From: Zhihengliuella sp.
Lineage (GTDB): Bacteria > Actinomycetota > Actinomycetes > Actinomycetales > Micrococcaceae
Length of the DNA stretch: 64,000 bases
Direction: 5' to 3'
Assembly: GCF_031178195.1 (NCBI RefSeq)
Contig: NZ_JAPSJL010000003.1
Span: forward strand, 248,001 to 312,000
Shown: positions 1-12,460 of the stretch, in pieces
How positions within the stretch are numbered: the first letter of the stretch is position 1
Layout: every line of letters begins with the position of its first letter
Notes under the pieces: model-generated
Database searches by the model: none
Told to the model about the DNA's origin: nothing
Seen by the model: only the letters and a program-made list of their open reading frames with translations
Position numbers and translations under genes: made by a program

Positions 1-291
1 GTCATCGAGGCGTCCCTCCTCATCGGCCGCAACCCGTCCGCCGCGGCGGGCGAGGAGGTCGCCGACCTGTTCAGCCTGGCCGACATCGGCCGCTCCGTCT
101 CCAAGACGCACCTGCTGGTGCAGGCCGCCGCCAACGGCGTGTGGGTGACCGACCGCGGCTCCACCAACGGCTCCGCGGTGTCCGATGCCGGCGGGGAGCG
201 TCGCGTCCTCGAGGCCGGCCAGCCGGTGAAGGCCGCCGTCGGCGACACCGTCTGGCTCGGCGACCGCTACTTCAAGGTCGAGCGCGCGTGA
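1..291 (+). CDS. FHA-domain protein, C-terminal part only
   Basis: The window opens inside this gene; only the last 96 codons are present. The visible part is a forkhead-associated fold: an IGRNP motif near the start, then RSVSKTHL and DRGSTNGSAV, the usual GR, S-x-x-H and NG positions that bind phosphothreonine peptides. It ends in a TGA that overlaps the GTG of the phosphatase gene by 2 nt, so the two are translationally coupled. Together with the kinase and phosphatase downstream it is probably a reader of Thr phosphorylation. The N-terminal architecture cannot be seen. Confidence 0.85.
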   Translation, partial: VIEASLLIGRNPSAAAGEEVADLFSLADIGRSVSKTHLLVQAAANGVWVTDRGSTNGSAVSDAGGERRVLEAGQPVKAAVGDTVWLGDRYFKVERA

Positions 292-1337
292 CTCCCGCAG
301 CATCCGCCGCCGACGGCGCAGACGCGAGGGGTGCCGGCGAGCCAGAGGCGGCTGGCGCCGACGGCGCTCCGGCGACCGAGCCCCTCGACACGGCCGCCGT
401 CGCCGGCGAACCCCGGGCAGACGACCCGGGCGGGGGCTCCGCTGCGACGCCGATCCGGTTCGTCCACGGGTTCGCCACCGACCGGGGCCTGCGACGCGAG
501 CTCAACGAGGACTCCGTCCTGGCTGCCGAGACCCTGTTCGCCGTCGCCGACGGCATGGGCGGTCACGAGGCGGGCGAGGTGGCCAGCCGCGTCTGCGTGG
601 AGACCCTCGCCGCCGGCTATCGGGCGGCCGACGGCCGGCTCGAGCCCGAGGACATCCACCAGCTGATGGGACAGGCGGACCGCGCCATCCGGGAGGCCGC
701 CTGCGAGCGTGCCGGCACCACGCTGGCCGGGGCGGCCGTGGTCGAGCACGAGGGCGCACCGCACTGGCTGGTCTTCAACGTGGGCGACTCCCGCACGTAC
801 CGCTACTCGCACGCCCGGCTCGCGCAGGTCAGCGTGGACCACTCCGAGGTCCAGATGCTCGTGGACAGCGGCGAGATCAGCCTGGAGCAGGCGATCGTGC
901 ACCCGCGCCGGAACGTCATCACGCGCGCCCTCGGCGCCGGGGACGACCCGCGCCCCGAGTTCTGGATGATGCCGGTGGAGATCGGCGACCGGCTCCTCAT
1001 CTGCTCGGACGGACTCAGCGGAGAGGTCCGCGACGCCGACATCCAGAGCATCCTCGAACGCTTCCCGTCCGCGCAGGACGCGGTGGACGAGCTCGTCCAG
1101 GCCGCGCTGCGCAACGGGGGGCGGGACAACGTCTCCGTCGTCGTCGTCGACGCGGTGGCCGGACACCCCGACGACCCGTTGGCCGATACGCGGCCGCGCC
1201 GGCATCCGGAGGCGGACAGCACGACGACGGAGCCCGGGGTGGGTCTCTTCGGCGCTGGCCGGCCCGGGCGCGGCCCGACCGAACGCGGCGCGCGCCAGAG
1301 TCCGCACCGCGGATCCGACGACCGGGGGACTGCCTGA
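288..1337 (+). CDS. PP2C-family Ser/Thr protein phosphatase
   Basis: A metal-dependent protein phosphatase of 349 aa that would reverse phosphorylation by the kinase two genes downstream. The GTG at 288 is chosen because it overlaps the preceding stop (GTGA). A low-complexity Ala/Gly/Asp N-terminus of about 60 residues precedes the catalytic domain. PP2C metal motifs are complete: ELNED, VADGMGGHEAGE, VGDSRTYR, SDGLSGEV and GGRDNVSVVVVD. A Pro/Arg-rich tail of about 50 residues follows. There is no membrane segment, so it is probably cytoplasmic. Its stop TGA shares the A with the ATG of the next gene. Confidence 0.93.
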   Translation: MTPAASAADGADARGAGEPEAAGADGAPATEPLDTAAVAGEPRADDPGGGSAATPIRFVHGFATDRGLRRELNEDSVLAAETLFAVADGMGGHEAGEVASRVCVETLAAGYRAADGRLEPEDIHQLMGQADRAIREAACERAGTTLAGAAVVEHEGAPHWLVFNVGDSRTYRYSHARLAQVSVDHSEVQMLVDSGEISLEQAIVHPRRNVITRALGAGDDPRPEFWMMPVEIGDRLLICSDGLSGEVRDADIQSILERFPSAQDAVDELVQAALRNGGRDNVSVVVVDAVAGHPDDPLADTRPRRHPEADSTTTEPGVGLFGAGRPGRGPTERGARQSPHRGSDDRGTA

Positions 1338-3133
1338 TGGAACTCGAGTACACACCCGGCGACCTGTACGCCCTGATCCGGACGAGCCACGTGGTGCTGC
1401 TGCCCGCCGACGTCGACCGCGCCCAGGTTCAGCTGCTCTGGGCCGTCGCGGGGCGGCCGGACGCAACGGTCGGTTCGCTGCTGTCGACGCTCATGGGCGC
1501 CGCGGACCTGCAGATCGACCGGATGCCGCCGTTCGCCGTCGTCTCCCGCGAGCGGGCGCCGCACGTGGTGGTCCGCGGCGGCTTCCGGCTGCACGCGGTG
1601 TCGCGCAGCGCGGCGGGCGAGGCGACGGAGGATGCCAGCGGTGAGGACGTGGCGACCTGGCAGGAACGGCGCTTCCGCCCGGCCGACGGATGGACCCTGG
1701 CGCGGACGCCGGGCGAGGTCGATGCCGCGTCGGACGCGGCGGCTGCCGACTGGTGGCCGATCTCCGAGGGCATCGTGCGCGTCGGCGGCCTGCGGACCGC
1801 GGACGCGGGATCGGAGGTCCCCGCGGGCAGCGCTGCCTCGGCCGAGGCGGGGCCGACGGTGACCGAGGCCGAGCCGACCGTCAGCGAGGCGGAGCCGACC
1901 CCTGCGGAAACGGCGGCGCCGGAACCGACGGCGGCTCCGGAACCGACAGCGGCTCCGGTGTCGGAGCCGACCCCTGAGCCGCAGCCTGCCGACGCCGAGG
2001 ACGATGCGGCCGCCGCCGACTCGGCGCCCCAGACCGACTCGGCGCCCCAGACCGACCCTGCGCCCCAGACCGAACCTGCACCGCGGTCCGACCCTGCGCC
2101 GGGATCCGGCGCCGCGGCCTCGGCAGCGGTCGCCGAGGCCGCGGCGGCGGACGCCGACCACGACGACACGATCCTCTCGCCCGGCTCGGCCGGAGGGGCG
2201 GGAACAACCGCAGCCGGCGGCGCCAGCGCACCCTCGATTCCACCGCCGTCGACGCCCTCGGGTCCGCCCTCGACGCCGCCGTGGGCGGGTGCGCAGCAGG
2301 CCGCGCCGGGTCCCGCCCCGACGCGGGGCCAGCCCGCTCGGCCGGCGTCGAAGAGCTCCGAGAGCGGCCTGATCGATTCGGTGCCCTGGCGCACCGGACC
2401 GCAGCCGACCGCTCCGGCCCCGGAGTCCGCGGCGAGGAACGCCTCGGCCCAGCCGACGTCGGCCCAGTCGACGTCGACCCGGCCCCCGGAGCCGACCCCG
2501 GGCCCCGCTCCAGCCGAGGAGCCCGATCACGACGGCGAGACCATCATGCGCAGCTCGCTCGTCGACGAGGGCGGGACCGCGTCGCCGTCCTCGTCCTCGG
2601 GCTCGTCGCCCGCCGCGGACGACGGCCTCACGCTCACCAGCCACGGCACGGTCACCGGTGCCAACGCCGGCCAGTTCGTCCTCGGCCGCGCGTGCCCGGA
2701 AGGCCATGCCAACCCGCCGACGTCGTCGTCCTGCTACATCTGCGGCGCGCAGCTGACCGGCGACGCCCACCAGGTCCTCCGGCCCGCCCTGGGCCGGGTG
2801 ACCGTGAACGACGGCGCCCGCGAGTCGGTGCACGAGCTCACCCGTTCCGTCGTCGTCGGACGCCAGCCCTCCTACCGCGGCACGGCGGAACCGCAGCCAC
2901 GGCTGATGCAGGTGAACAGTCCCGGTGGGGACATCTCCCGCTCCCACGTGCAGGTCCGGGTGGAGGGCTGGCACGTCGAGCTCGTCGACCTGGCCGCCAC
3001 CAACGGCACCGTCCTGGTGCGCGCGGGCCACCCGCCGCGCCGGCTCGGGCGCCACGAGAGCGTCCTGCTGCTCAGCGGGGACATCGCCGACCTGGGCGAC
3101 GGGGTGAGCCTCAGGTTCGAGGAGCTGCCATGA
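1337..3133 (+). CDS. FHA-domain protein with zinc-ribbon-like Cys cluster and long Pro/Ala linker
   Basis: A 598-aa three-part protein. Residues 1-160 form a compact N-terminal region starting MELEYTPGDLYALI, of no family I recognise. Residues about 160-430 are low complexity, with repeated EPT, APQTD and AAPEPT units rich in Thr, Ser and Pro. A Cys/His cluster (CPEGHANPP...CYICG) at about 455-475 resembles a zinc ribbon, and an FHA domain (VVGRQPSY, ISRSHVQV, AATNGTV) fills the C-terminus. The Thr-rich linker is a plausible phosphorylation target for the adjacent kinase; this is inference. Its start overlaps the phosphatase stop and its stop overlaps the kinase ATG. Confidence 0.8.
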   Translation: MELEYTPGDLYALIRTSHVVLLPADVDRAQVQLLWAVAGRPDATVGSLLSTLMGAADLQIDRMPPFAVVSRERAPHVVVRGGFRLHAVSRSAAGEATEDASGEDVATWQERRFRPADGWTLARTPGEVDAASDAAAADWWPISEGIVRVGGLRTADAGSEVPAGSAASAEAGPTVTEAEPTVSEAEPTPAETAAPEPTAAPEPTAAPVSEPTPEPQPADAEDDAAAADSAPQTDSAPQTDPAPQTEPAPRSDPAPGSGAAASAAVAEAAAADADHDDTILSPGSAGGAGTTAAGGASAPSIPPPSTPSGPPSTPPWAGAQQAAPGPAPTRGQPARPASKSSESGLIDSVPWRTGPQPTAPAPESAARNASAQPTSAQSTSTRPPEPTPGPAPAEEPDHDGETIMRSSLVDEGGTASPSSSSGSSPAADDGLTLTSHGTVTGANAGQFVLGRACPEGHANPPTSSSCYICGAQLTGDAHQVLRPALGRVTVNDGARESVHELTRSVVVGRQPSYRGTAEPQPRLMQVNSPGGDISRSHVQVRVEGWHVELVDLAATNGTVLVRAGHPPRRLGRHESVLLLSGDIADLGDGVSLRFEELP

Positions 3134-4811
3134 CCGGCAAGCGCCCGCCGTCGCCCCCGCCGCAGATCCCCGGCTTCAGCTACGTGCGCCAGCTGGGCTC
3201 GGGCGGCTTCTCGGACGTCTACCTCTTCGAGCAGGAGCGTCCACGCCGCACGGTGGCCATCAAGGTCCTGTTCGGCGACGTCACCACGGAGGAGTCGCGG
3301 CGGAACTTCGAGTCCGAGGCGAACCTCATGGCGCAGCTCTCGTCGCACCCGAATATCGTCACCATCTACCAGGCCGACGTCACCGCCGACGGTCGCTCAT
3401 ACCTGGTGATGGAGTATTGCCCGCGCGCGAGCCTCGACGTGCGCTACCGGCAGGGCCCGCTGCGCGTGGACGAGACGCTCTCACTCGGCATCCACATCGC
3501 GTCCGCCGTGGAGACGGCGCACCGCGCGGGGATCGTCCACCGGGACATTAAGCCCGCCAACATCCTCACCACGGCCTACAATCGGCCGGCGCTGACGGAC
3601 TTCGGCATCTCCGGGAACATCGGGGCCGCCTCGGACGAGGTCGGCATGTCCATCCCGTGGTCCGCTCCGGAGGCCTTCGCCGGGCCGAACGCGGACGGAG
3701 TGCTGCTGGACGTGTACGCGCTCGGGGCGACGGTTTACACGCTGCTGGCCGGGCATTCGCCGTTCGTCCGCCCGGGGGCGGACAACACGCAGAACAAGCT
3801 CATCCACCGGATCACCAACTCGCGGCTGGAGCCGCTGACCCGCAACGACGTGCCGGAGTCGTTGAACCAGGCGCTCGCCGTGGCGATGGCGAAGTCGCCG
3901 ACCTCCCGCTTCGGCGCGGCCGCTGACTTCGCACGGTCCCTGCAGCGCATCCAGGCGGAGCTCGGCCTGGCCGTCACCCCGATCGAGGTGCTCGACGACA
4001 GCGCCGACCACGGCGGCTGGAACGGCGAGGAGGACGACGACGCCCCGGCCACCCGGGTGCGCAGCGTCCGGTCGATCGACCCCGGGCAGGCGACGCCCGG
4101 CACCACCCCGGCGGTGCGGGACCAGTCCGACGGCGGGAGGCGGCCGGGCGGCCCCGCGGCAGAGCGCGGCGCCGGGCACGGGGCTGCGCAGGGAACCGCG
4201 CAGGGGGCCGGTCCGGACGGCCGGGATGCGGAGCACGGTCGCCGCGCAGACCAGCGGCTCGCGGCCCATGGGCAGCAGGACGGTCCTGCGCCGAACGGTC
4301 CCGGACAGCACGGTCCTGATCAGCACGGCACCCGCTACGACCCGCCGTCCGCGCCGGGCGGGACCGGGGCTGACGGGCCGCGGCAGCGCTTCCCGGTCCT
4401 GCTCGTCGCCGCGGTCGTCGTCGCAATGATCGTCGCGGCCGCCGTCGTGATGAACCTCCTCGGCGGGACGCAGGAGGAGCCGCAGGGGCTGGAGGGCCTG
4501 TCCCAGGGGCCGGTCGACGCCGTGGATCCCGGCGCGTCGGTGCCTGCCGTGATCGGCTTCAAGCACTCGACCGTCGGCGAGAACGTGACCTTCACCTGGC
4601 GGAACCCGGAGCCCCAGGACGGCGACTTCTACCTGTGGTCGACCGTGACGGCCACCGAGGAGAGCCCCGAGCAGCGCACGCAGCCGGCCAGCGCGACGGT
4701 CGAACGGCGCACCGACGGGCCTACCTGCATCCAGGTGATCATGGTGCGCGACGACGGCCGCACGTCCGATCCGGCCCGCTACTGCACGCCGGACAGCGGA
4801 GGAGGAGACTC

Positions 4812-4815
<4 letters not shown>
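3130..4815 (+). CDS. Membrane-anchored Ser/Thr protein kinase
   Basis: A 561-aa PknB-like kinase. The ATG at 3130 is inside the ATGA overlap with the previous stop. The catalytic domain (about residues 12-280) shows the glycine loop GSGGFSDVY, the lysine in VAIKVLFG, the loop HRDIKPANIL, the DFGIS motif and the APEAF motif. A Gly/Gln/Asp-rich juxtamembrane region of about 120 residues leads to a single membrane helix (FPVLLVAAVVVAMIVAAAVV, about residue 420). The outside part of about 115 residues looks like one beta-sandwich (fibronectin-like, inferred) and has no PASTA repeats. It therefore differs from the cell-wall-sensing PknB, and probably signals through the neighbouring FHA proteins. 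Confidence 0.92.
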
Positions 4816-7952
<3,137 letters not shown>

Positions 7953-7953
<1 letters not shown>

Positions 7954-8753
7954 TGCCTACCTCCAACGAACTCCTCGACACCGCCCGCCGTGCCGCCGCC
8001 GCCGGTGCGGCGGTCCTCGCCGAGCGCGGCCGCAGCCGGCCGCGGACCGACACCAAGAGCGGCGGCGGGGACTGGGTGACCGACTTCGACCGCCGAGCCG
8101 AGGAGGCCGTGCGCGACGTGATCGTGGCGGCCCGGCCGCAGGACACGATCACCGGCGAGGAGTACGGGACGACGACCCCGGACGAGCCCACCGGCACCGA
8201 GTGGTCCATCGACCCGCTCGACGGCACCACCAATTTCGTCCGCGGGATCGTCTACTACGCCACGTCCGTGGCTGTGCGCGACGCCGACGGCGTCTGGCAG
8301 GCCGGAGCCGTCAACGCCCCGGCGCTCGGGGTCGAGTACTACGCCGCCCGCGGCGCCGGCGCCTGGCGCGTGCACACCGCCGCCGTCGAGGGCGGGGAAG
8401 CGGCCCCGGAGCGCCTCATGGGGCCCGACGCCGAGACGGACGGGCCGCTGCTGGCCACCGGATTCGGGTACACGCTGAAGCGGCACGTCCCGCAGGTCGC
8501 TGCGCTCGGCGCCCTGATGCCGGGCTTCGCGAACATGCGGCGCCTCGGCGCGGCCGCCCTGGACGTGTGCCTCGTCGCCGACGGCACCCTGGACGCCTAC
8601 GCGGAGTTCGGCACCCACGTGCACGACTGGTCCGCCGCCCTGCTGATCGCCGAGGAGGCCGGTGTGCCCGTGCTGCGTCCCGAGGGGTATCCTGACTGGG
8701 TCGCCGCGGGCCGCATCAACTTCGAGCGGGTCCGCAGCCAGCACGTCGGCTGA
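7953..8753 (+). CDS. Inositol monophosphatase family protein
   Basis: A Mg2+-dependent sugar/inositol phosphatase of 266 aa. The GTG at 7953 begins at the last base of the ligA TAG. Family motifs are present: TDFDRRAEE, GEEYG and DPLDGTTNFVRG (metal-binding aspartates), and HDWSAALLIAEEAG near the C-terminus. Family members hydrolyse inositol phosphate, histidinol phosphate (HisN) or related substrates; the sequence does not choose between them, although actinobacterial HisN proteins have this size. It is cytoplasmic and coupled to ligA only by overlap. Confidence 0.9.
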
Positions 8754-8790
8754 CCTCGCGGCGGGGCGCTCGCCCTGCCGGTCGCCGTCG

Positions 8791-8851
8791 CACCCCACCG
8801 CCGCTGCACCCCACCGCCGTCGACTCTGCGCCGTCGAACTCTGCGCCGTCG
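8791..8851. repeat. Short tandem repeats between the phosphatase and GNAT genes
   Basis: Two copies of CACCCCACCGCCG (8791-8803, 8807-8819) are followed by two copies of ACTCTGCGCCGTCG (8823-8836, 8838-8851). They lie in the 215-nt gap before the acetyltransferase. There is no hairpin or T tract. They may be a replication-slippage product; no function is apparent. Confidence 0.6.
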
Positions 8852-8968
8852 TCCCGACGCCGGCTCCCGCACGCCCGGTCGACGCCGGGCACCACCACGC
8901 AGGCGCCGCCTTGCGCCGAAGCCACCACGAGCACTGAAACGAGCAGCACGATCAGCACCGGAGTCACC

Positions 8969-9529
8969 ATCAACGTCCCCCATCACACCAGCACCGACCG
9001 GGGCGCCGCCGGCTCCGGCGAGTCCGACGGCGTCCGCACCACCGCGGTCCGGACCGCGACGGAGGCCGACCACGCCGAGATCTCCCGCATCACCGTGGAC
9101 TCCTACCGGGCTACCGGCTACTTCGAGCCGGACTCGACCTACTTCGACTTCATCGCCGACACCGCCGACCGGGCCCGCCACGCCGAGCTGCTGGTCGCCG
9201 AGCGTGCCGGCCGGATCGTCGCCAGCGTGACCCTGATCCGCGCCGGCACCCGCTACGCCGACATCTGCCGCGAGGACGAGCTGGAGATGCGCATGCTCGC
9301 GGTGGACCCCGCGGTGCAGCGCACCGGCGCCGGCCGGCTGCTGGTCCGCGCCGCCGTCGAACGCGCCCGGGAGCTGGGCCTGGCCCGCGTGGCCCTGACC
9401 ACGGGCGCCGGATGGACGGCGCCTCGCGGCCTGTACGAGTCGCTGGGCTTCGCCCACGTCCCGGAGCGCGACTGGTTCGTGCCGAGCAACGGTGCACCCC
9501 TGGTGGTCTATACGTACGACGTCGGCTGA
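8969..9529 (+). CDS. GNAT-family N-acetyltransferase with a non-standard start
   Basis: Transfers an acetyl group from acetyl-CoA to an unknown small molecule or peptide. The GNAT fold is clear: first strand VRTATEADHAEI, the acetyl-CoA loop VDPAVQRTGAGRLLVRAA, and the C-terminal YESLGFAHVPERDWFV. The first strand lies upstream of the only ordinary start codon (GTG at 9095), so that start would remove an essential element. No ATG, GTG or TTG exists in frame before it for more than 200 nt. An ATC at 8969, five bases after a GGAG, is the best candidate start. The N-terminus is therefore uncertain; the stop at 9529 is firm. Confidence 0.7.
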   Translation: MNVPHHTSTDRGAAGSGESDGVRTTAVRTATEADHAEISRITVDSYRATGYFEPDSTYFDFIADTADRARHAELLVAERAGRIVASVTLIRAGTRYADICREDELEMRMLAVDPAVQRTGAGRLLVRAAVERARELGLARVALTTGAGWTAPRGLYESLGFAHVPERDWFVPSNGAPLVVYTYDVG

Positions 9530-9643
9530 CCCCGGCGGCCGACCGAACACGCGGCGGACTCATCCCGCGGGTGGAGTCCCCGCGCGCAGGATTCAGCCGC
9601 CCGGGCGACGCACGCGGACCCCGCCCCGCGGGATCGTGGAACC

Positions 9644-10453
9644 ATGACCGCACCCGCACGCCCCACCGCACCCGCACGCCCCACCGCACCCGCACTCCTC
9701 ACCGCCCAGGGCCTCAGCCACACCTACCCCGACTCCAGCACCCCCGCCCTGCGCGGCGTCGACCTCCGGATCGACGTGGGCGAGTCCGTCGCCATCATGG
9801 GCGCCTCCGGCTCCGGCAAGTCCACGCTCCTGCACGCGCTCGCCGGCATCATCGCCCCGAGCGCAGGTTCCATCGTGCTGAACACCCCGGCCGGGCCGAT
9901 CCGGATGGAGGAGCTCAACGAGAACCAGCGGGCCTCCGTCCGCCGGCGCGATCTCGGCTTCGTCTTCCAGCAGGGCCTGCTGCTCCACGAGCTCAGCGCC
10001 CTGGAGAACGTCGCCGTCGCCCTCATGCTCGGCGGGACACCGCGCCCCGAGGCCGAGCTCGCCGCCGCCCAGTGGCTCGCCCGGCTGGGCCTCGCCGGCC
10101 TCGAGCAGCGCCGCCTCGGCGAGCTCTCGGGCGGGCAGGCGCAGCGCGTCGCCATCGCCCGCGCCCAGGTCACCGGCGCGCGCCTGATCTTCGCCGACGA
10201 GCCCACCGGGGCGCTGGACTCGACGACGTCGGCCGAGGTCCTCGACCTCCTGCTGGACTCGGTCGAGCCCTCCGACGCGCGCTCGGGCGGCCGCAGCCTC
10301 GTGGTCGTCACCCACGACCGCGCCGTCGCGGAACGCTGCGCGCGCCTCGTCACGCTCAGCGACGGCCGGATCGTCTCCGACGAGGTCGGCCGCGGCGCCG
10401 ACCGCACGGCCGATGCCGCGGCAGGCGCCCAGACGGCGGGGGAGCGGGCATGA
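9644..10453 (+). CDS. ABC transporter ATP-binding protein (LolD/MacB-like)
   Basis: A 269-aa ATPase that energises the permease encoded directly after it. Walker A is GASGSGKST, the Q-loop is FVFQQGLL, the signature is LSGGQAQRVAIARA, Walker B is LIFADEPTGALDS, and the H-loop is VVVTHD. FADEPTGALD is typical of the LolD/MacB/FtsE group, which work with FtsX-like permeases in extrusion or mechanotransmission rather than import. The first 18 residues are a repeat (TAPARP). The gene overlaps the permease by 4 nt (ATGA). Confidence 0.93.
   Translation: MTAPARPTAPARPTAPALLTAQGLSHTYPDSSTPALRGVDLRIDVGESVAIMGASGSGKSTLLHALAGIIAPSAGSIVLNTPAGPIRMEELNENQRASVRRRDLGFVFQQGLLLHELSALENVAVALMLGGTPRPEAELAAAQWLARLGLAGLEQRRLGELSGGQAQRVAIARAQVTGARLIFADEPTGALDSTTSAEVLDLLLDSVEPSDARSGGRSLVVVTHDRAVAERCARLVTLSDGRIVSDEVGRGADRTADAAAGAQTAGERA
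9647..9695. repeat. 18-bp tandem repeat in the ABC ATPase start region
   Basis: About 2.8 copies of ACCGCACCCGCACGCCCC run in frame directly after the ATG at 9644 and encode a TAPARP repeat. Since 18 nt is six codons, copy-number change would lengthen or shorten the N-terminus without breaking the frame. Confidence 0.8.
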
Positions 10454-11844
10454 GCGCCGTCGGCACGGCCCTGCGCCTCGCCCCGCTCTTCCGCCAGTCG
10501 CCACTGCGGCGTGGTCCCGCGGACACGGCGGGGAGTGCCGCGGGGCGCGACGGCGCGGCCGCCGCCCTACCCGTTGTCTCCTTCGCCGTCGTCACCACGC
10601 TGGCGCTGCTCGTCGTCGCCGGGGCCCGGGTGTTCTTCTCGTGGGACGACGAGCTCGGGCTGACCTACCGGATGCTCGCGAAGATCGCCCTGGCGCTCCT
10701 CCTCGTCCCGCTCGGCTCGGTCGGGGCCTCGGCGGCGAGGACGGCGGCCCGTCGCCGCGACGACCGGCTCGCCTCGCTCCGGCTGCTCGGTGCCACCAGC
10801 GGCACCCTCACAGTGCTCACCGTGCTCGAGGCCGCGGCGATGGCCGTCGTCGGCGCGCTCGCCGGCTCGGTGCTGTACCTGGCGCTCGCGCCGGTCGTCG
10901 GCCTGCTCCACTTCCGCGGCGCGGCGCTGGGCGCCCAGATGTGGATGCCGTGGTGGTGGATCCCGCTCATCGCGGCCGCCGTCGTCCTCCTCGGCGCCGT
11001 GAGCGCCCTCGCCGGCCTGCGCGCCGTGGCCGTCACGCCACTGGGCGTGCGCACCAGGCAGCGCCCGGCGAGGACCCACTGGGCCCGGATCGCGGCGGCC
11101 GTCGGGCTGGCGGCGGGGGCCGTCGTCGTCCTCCAGATCCTCCCGGCCTTCGCGGAGCTGGGCGGGGTCCTCGTCATGATCGCGGTCCTCGGCGCCGCGT
11201 TCGGCGCCGGGCTCCTGGCCCTGGACCTGATCGGCCCGTGGGTGCTGCGCGTCGCCGCGGGCATCAAGCACCGCAGGGCCCGGGATGTCACGCGGCTCAT
11301 CGCCGCCCGGACCATTCTGGACGACCCGAAGGCTGCCTGGCGGCAGGTGGGCGGTCTGGCCGTGACGAGCTTCGTCGGGGTCTTCGCCGCCGGCGGCCTG
11401 GCGTTCTCCCGCCTGGCCGCCTCCGACGACCTGGACTCGGCCGAGCAGTACCTGCTGCAGGACATCGCCACGGGCGTCCTGGTCACACTCGCCGGCTCGT
11501 TCGTCATGGTGGCGTGCTCCATCGGCCTGAACCAGGCGGCCGCGACCCTGGACCGGGCCGAGGTGCTGGTCTCGATGGACCGGCTCGGCATGCCGCGCCG
11601 GACGATGACCGACGCCGCCCGTACCGCCGTCATGTCGGCACTGTGGGTCGTCTCCGGCGGGTCCGCGCTCTGCGCCGTGCTCCTGCTGGCCCCGCTGCTC
11701 GGAATCGCGCTCTTCGTCCAGCCGCTCGCGATCGTGACGGTCGCCGCGGTCTTCGCCGCCGGGTTCCTCCTGGTCCGCGGGGCGCTGCTCCTGGCGTCCC
11801 GGCTCGTGCCCGGCATCCTGGCCCGCCCCGAGCGCGTGCTCTGA
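10450..11844 (+). CDS. FtsX-like ABC transporter permease
   Basis: A 464-aa integral membrane protein with about eight hydrophobic helices, e.g. VSFAVVTTLALLVVAGARVF near residue 40 and SFVMVACSIGL near 360. The RRDDRLASLRLLGAT motif after the second helix is the coupling region typical of FtsX/MacB-type permeases. The start is fixed by the ATGA overlap with the ATPase. The exported substrate is unknown; peptide, lipoprotein or antibiotic export are the usual roles. No periplasmic partner or two-component system is adjacent. Confidence 0.85.
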   Translation: MSAVGTALRLAPLFRQSPLRRGPADTAGSAAGRDGAAAALPVVSFAVVTTLALLVVAGARVFFSWDDELGLTYRMLAKIALALLLVPLGSVGASAARTAARRRDDRLASLRLLGATSGTLTVLTVLEAAAMAVVGALAGSVLYLALAPVVGLLHFRGAALGAQMWMPWWWIPLIAAAVVLLGAVSALAGLRAVAVTPLGVRTRQRPARTHWARIAAAVGLAAGAVVVLQILPAFAELGGVLVMIAVLGAAFGAGLLALDLIGPWVLRVAAGIKHRRARDVTRLIAARTILDDPKAAWRQVGGLAVTSFVGVFAAGGLAFSRLAASDDLDSAEQYLLQDIATGVLVTLAGSFVMVACSIGLNQAAATLDRAEVLVSMDRLGMPRRTMTDAARTAVMSALWVVSGGSALCAVLLLAPLLGIALFVQPLAIVTVAAVFAAGFLLVRGALLLASRLVPGILARPERVL

Positions 11845-11866
11845 GCGGCGCCGCTAGGGTGGGAGC

Positions 11867-12319
11867 ATGCGACGGCTCACCGCTCATCCCGCCCTGCTGC
11901 CGGGCTTCACGCTGCTGCTCGCCGCAGCCGTCCTGATCGCCGGTCTGATCGACGGTCTGGAGCCCCTCGACGCGGTCATCGTCCTGGCGCTGCTCGCCTT
12001 CACCGTGTTCGCCGGGATCGCACTGACCGTGCGCAGCGGACCGGCATCCGGCGCGGAGCAGCGGGTCGCGGCCGGCGGCGTGGCCGTCTACTGGCGCCCC
12101 GGATGCGTCTACTGCCTCAAGCTCATGTGGGCGCTGCGCTCGCGGCTCGGCGACGCGTACTGGGTCAATATCTGGGAGGACGACGACGGCGCCGCGGCCG
12201 TCCGCGCCGTCAACGGCGGCAACGAGACGGTGCCGACGCTCGTCGGCCCCGACGGCGCGTTCGTCGCGACCGACCGCGCTGCGGCCGTCGCCGAGGTCGA
12301 CCGCCGCAGGCGCCACTGA
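11867..12319 (+). CDS. Membrane-anchored glutaredoxin/mycoredoxin-like protein
   Basis: A 150-aa protein. Two N-terminal membrane helices (about residues 11-27 and 36-54) precede a thioredoxin-fold domain with VYWRPGCVYCLKL, a CxxC redox site like that of mycoredoxin, and the cis-proline region ETVPTLVGPDG. Mycoredoxins reduce mycothiol mixed disulfides in actinobacteria, and the anchor would place this one at the inner membrane face. It begins 22 nt after the permease stop and may be cotranscribed with it. The cellular target is unknown. Confidence 0.82.
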   Translation: MRRLTAHPALLPGFTLLLAAAVLIAGLIDGLEPLDAVIVLALLAFTVFAGIALTVRSGPASGAEQRVAAGGVAVYWRPGCVYCLKLMWALRSRLGDAYWVNIWEDDDGAAAVRAVNGGNETVPTLVGPDGAFVATDRAAAVAEVDRRRRH

Positions 12320-12414
12320 CCTGTCCAGGGAAGCCGCGCGGGGCACCGCCGGGGCTCCCGCGCCTCCGGCGACGCGGGCACGGACCGCCGTCACGGCGTC
12401 GTAGTCCTCTCCAA

Positions 12415-12420
12415 TAGAAT
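12415..12420 (+). promoter_or_regulatory. Candidate -10 element for gatCAB
   Basis: TAGAAT lies 41 nt upstream of the gatC ATG in a rather A-rich stretch (CCAATAGAATGAGG) of otherwise GC-rich DNA. No convincing -35 is visible at 16-18 nt spacing. GGGAGA (12452-12457) is the ribosome site of gatC. Confidence 0.4.
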
Positions 12421-12460
12421 GAGGGGCGAACCGGAAACCAACCCAACACCTGGGAGATAC

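Noticed and set aside
2281..3130. Possible N-terminal extension of the kinase
   Set aside because: The extension is the out-of-frame shadow of the FHA-zinc gene; the ATGA overlap at 3130 gives a normal kinase start.
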